Below are positions 53,620-54,080 of a DNA stretch of 54,080 bases, in pieces. The stretch is from NCBI GenBank assembly GCA_000817115.1, contig JUEO01000007.1, forward strand, positions 1-54,080. The letters run 5' to 3'. This DNA is from a marine actinobacterium MedAcidi-G2B. Lineage in GTDB: Bacteria; Actinomycetota; Acidimicrobiia; Acidimicrobiales; MedAcidi-G1. A program made the translations under genes and the position numbers. Every line of letters begins with the position of its first letter. Within the stretch, counting starts at the first letter, position 1. The notes beneath the pieces were generated by a model. It searched no databases. It worked only from the letters and a program-made list of their open reading frames with translations, and was not told the origin of the DNA.

Positions 53620-54080
53620 CTAACGGCGGCCAAGTCCTCCAGCTTTGTATTCCACTCGTTCTGCTGCCCAAGGTATTGCCTTTAGGCGCTCTTGTGGAAT
53701 GGGTTTTCCAGATTTTATACAGACCCCGTAAGTTCCTTTACGTATTCTTTCAAGGGCTGCGTCAATTTCCTCTACTGCGTCGCGGGCTTGTGCACTAAGT
53801 GCCAAATCAAGATCCCGGGCCACCGCTAAAGTGTCTCCTTCTCCTGATTCTTCGTCAAATTGAACATCTCCAGGCTCTCTGCCTTCCAATAAAGCATCGG
53901 CTTCAGCTTTAAGAGAGTCAGCGCTCTTTAAATAACGTGCTCTTTCTTCAAGTAATAGAGCCTTTTGCTTATCTAAAAATACTTTACCGAAACGCGTCTT
54001 TGCTGCAGGTTTCTTTGCTGCAGGTTTCTTTGCTGCAGGTTTCTTTGCTGCAGGTTTCTTTGCTGCAGGTTTCTTTGCTG
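53620..54080 (-). CDS. DksA/TraR-family protein with repeat-rich N-terminus, partial
   Basis: At least 152 codons; the frame runs out of the right edge, so the start is missing. N-terminal part: the 5-residue unit A-A-K-K-P repeated at least five times. Then a helical coiled-coil pair (KQKALLLEERARYLKSADSL; VARDLDLALSAQARDAVEEI) and the C-terminal zinc-finger position YGVCIKSGKPIPQERLKAIP. DksA-like factors act in the secondary channel of RNA polymerase. Only one of the four zinc cysteines is left: C-x2-C reads C-I-K-S and the second pair reads R-V-E-Y. It is 66 bases upstream of lspA. Confidence 0.82.
   Translation of the reverse strand, partial: AKKPAAKKPAAKKPAAKKPAAKKPAAKTRFGKVFLDKQKALLLEERARYLKSADSLKAEADALLEGREPGDVQFDEESGEGDTLAVARDLDLALSAQARDAVEEIDAALERIRKGTYGVCIKSGKPIPQERLKAIPWAAERVEYKAGGLGRR
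54001..54080. repeat. Perfect 15-base tandem repeat inside the DksA-like gene
   Basis: Five identical copies of TGCTGCAGGTTTCTT plus five bases of a sixth, running to the right edge. Each unit codes for Ala-Ala-Lys-Lys-Pro on the minus strand. The absence of any substitution between units points to recent slippage or recombination and hence to variable length between strains. Confidence 0.95.

Noticed and set aside
54001-54080. Possible CRISPR-like or satellite repeat at the right edge.
   Set aside because: Units are contiguous with no spacers, keep the reading frame and encode A-A-K-K-P; this is a coding tandem repeat.

Overview
The window is a densely packed chromosomal segment, mostly minus-strand operons, from a moderately AT-rich actinobacterium. 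The lineage call rests on genes essentially restricted to Actinobacteria: a bacterial proteasome activator (Bpa), a mycothiol synthase (MshD) and a PdtaR-type ANTAR regulator. Gene order is also actinobacterial: polA, rpsA, coaE, uvrB, uvrA; uvrC, rapZ, gap, pgk, tpiA, secG; hisDCBHAF with hisI and trpE; and lspA, rluD, dnaE. A small, compact, probably marine Acidimicrobiia-like genome is my inference from base composition, short intergenic gaps and overlapping stop codons; it is not proven by any single gene. I see no insertion sequence, prophage, CRISPR array or obvious island, and no gene-free stretch longer than 300 bases.

Layout. 1-2360: the start of typA, an amidohydrolase, two overlapping tiny membrane-protein genes, a DoxX-like gene and a tRNA-Leu with the unusual anticodon AAG. 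2407-6582: secG, tpiA, pgk, gap and rapZ, in which the usual actinobacterial neighbours yvcK and whiA are missing. 6610-9382: two methyltransferases and an EamA exporter. 9372-22657: a DNA-repair and information block (uvrC, uvrA, uvrB, coaE, rpsA, a methyltransferase, polA, pdtaR and a coiled-coil protein). 22714-26840: tRNA-Leu(CAA), then fabD, fabG, acpP, fabF and a convergent fabZ for type II fatty acid synthesis; FabD carries an extra biotinyl/lipoyl-like domain. 26949-31228: an HU-like protein, a truncated haemoglobin, and trpA, trpB, trpF, trpC. 31340-33384: a two-component system on the plus strand. 33381-41593: ygfZ, trpE, hisI, a GroES-like gene, then hisF, hisA, hisH, hisB, hisC, hisD, forming a translationally coupled amino-acid superoperon. 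41688-46652: nth, mshD, menG and menA plus hypotheticals. 46806-54080: dnaE, bpa, a phosphodiesterase, rluD, lspA and a DksA-like gene running off the right edge.

How the genes work together: lower glycolysis, NER repair with Pol I, fatty acid elongation, His and Trp synthesis (hisG, hisE, trpD and trpG are not here), menaquinone maturation, mycothiol and proteasome regulation.

Most interesting signals: (1) the GroES-like protein ends in G-L-Y-L, the same kind of C-terminal tail (G-x-Y-L) that docks actinobacterial regulators on the 20S proteasome, and Bpa in this window ends G-N-Y-L; (2) a 29-base Fur/Zur-like palindrome abuts the -10 box of dnaE; (3) FabD is fused to a biotinyl-like domain that lacks the modifiable lysine; (4) tRNA-Leu(AAG).
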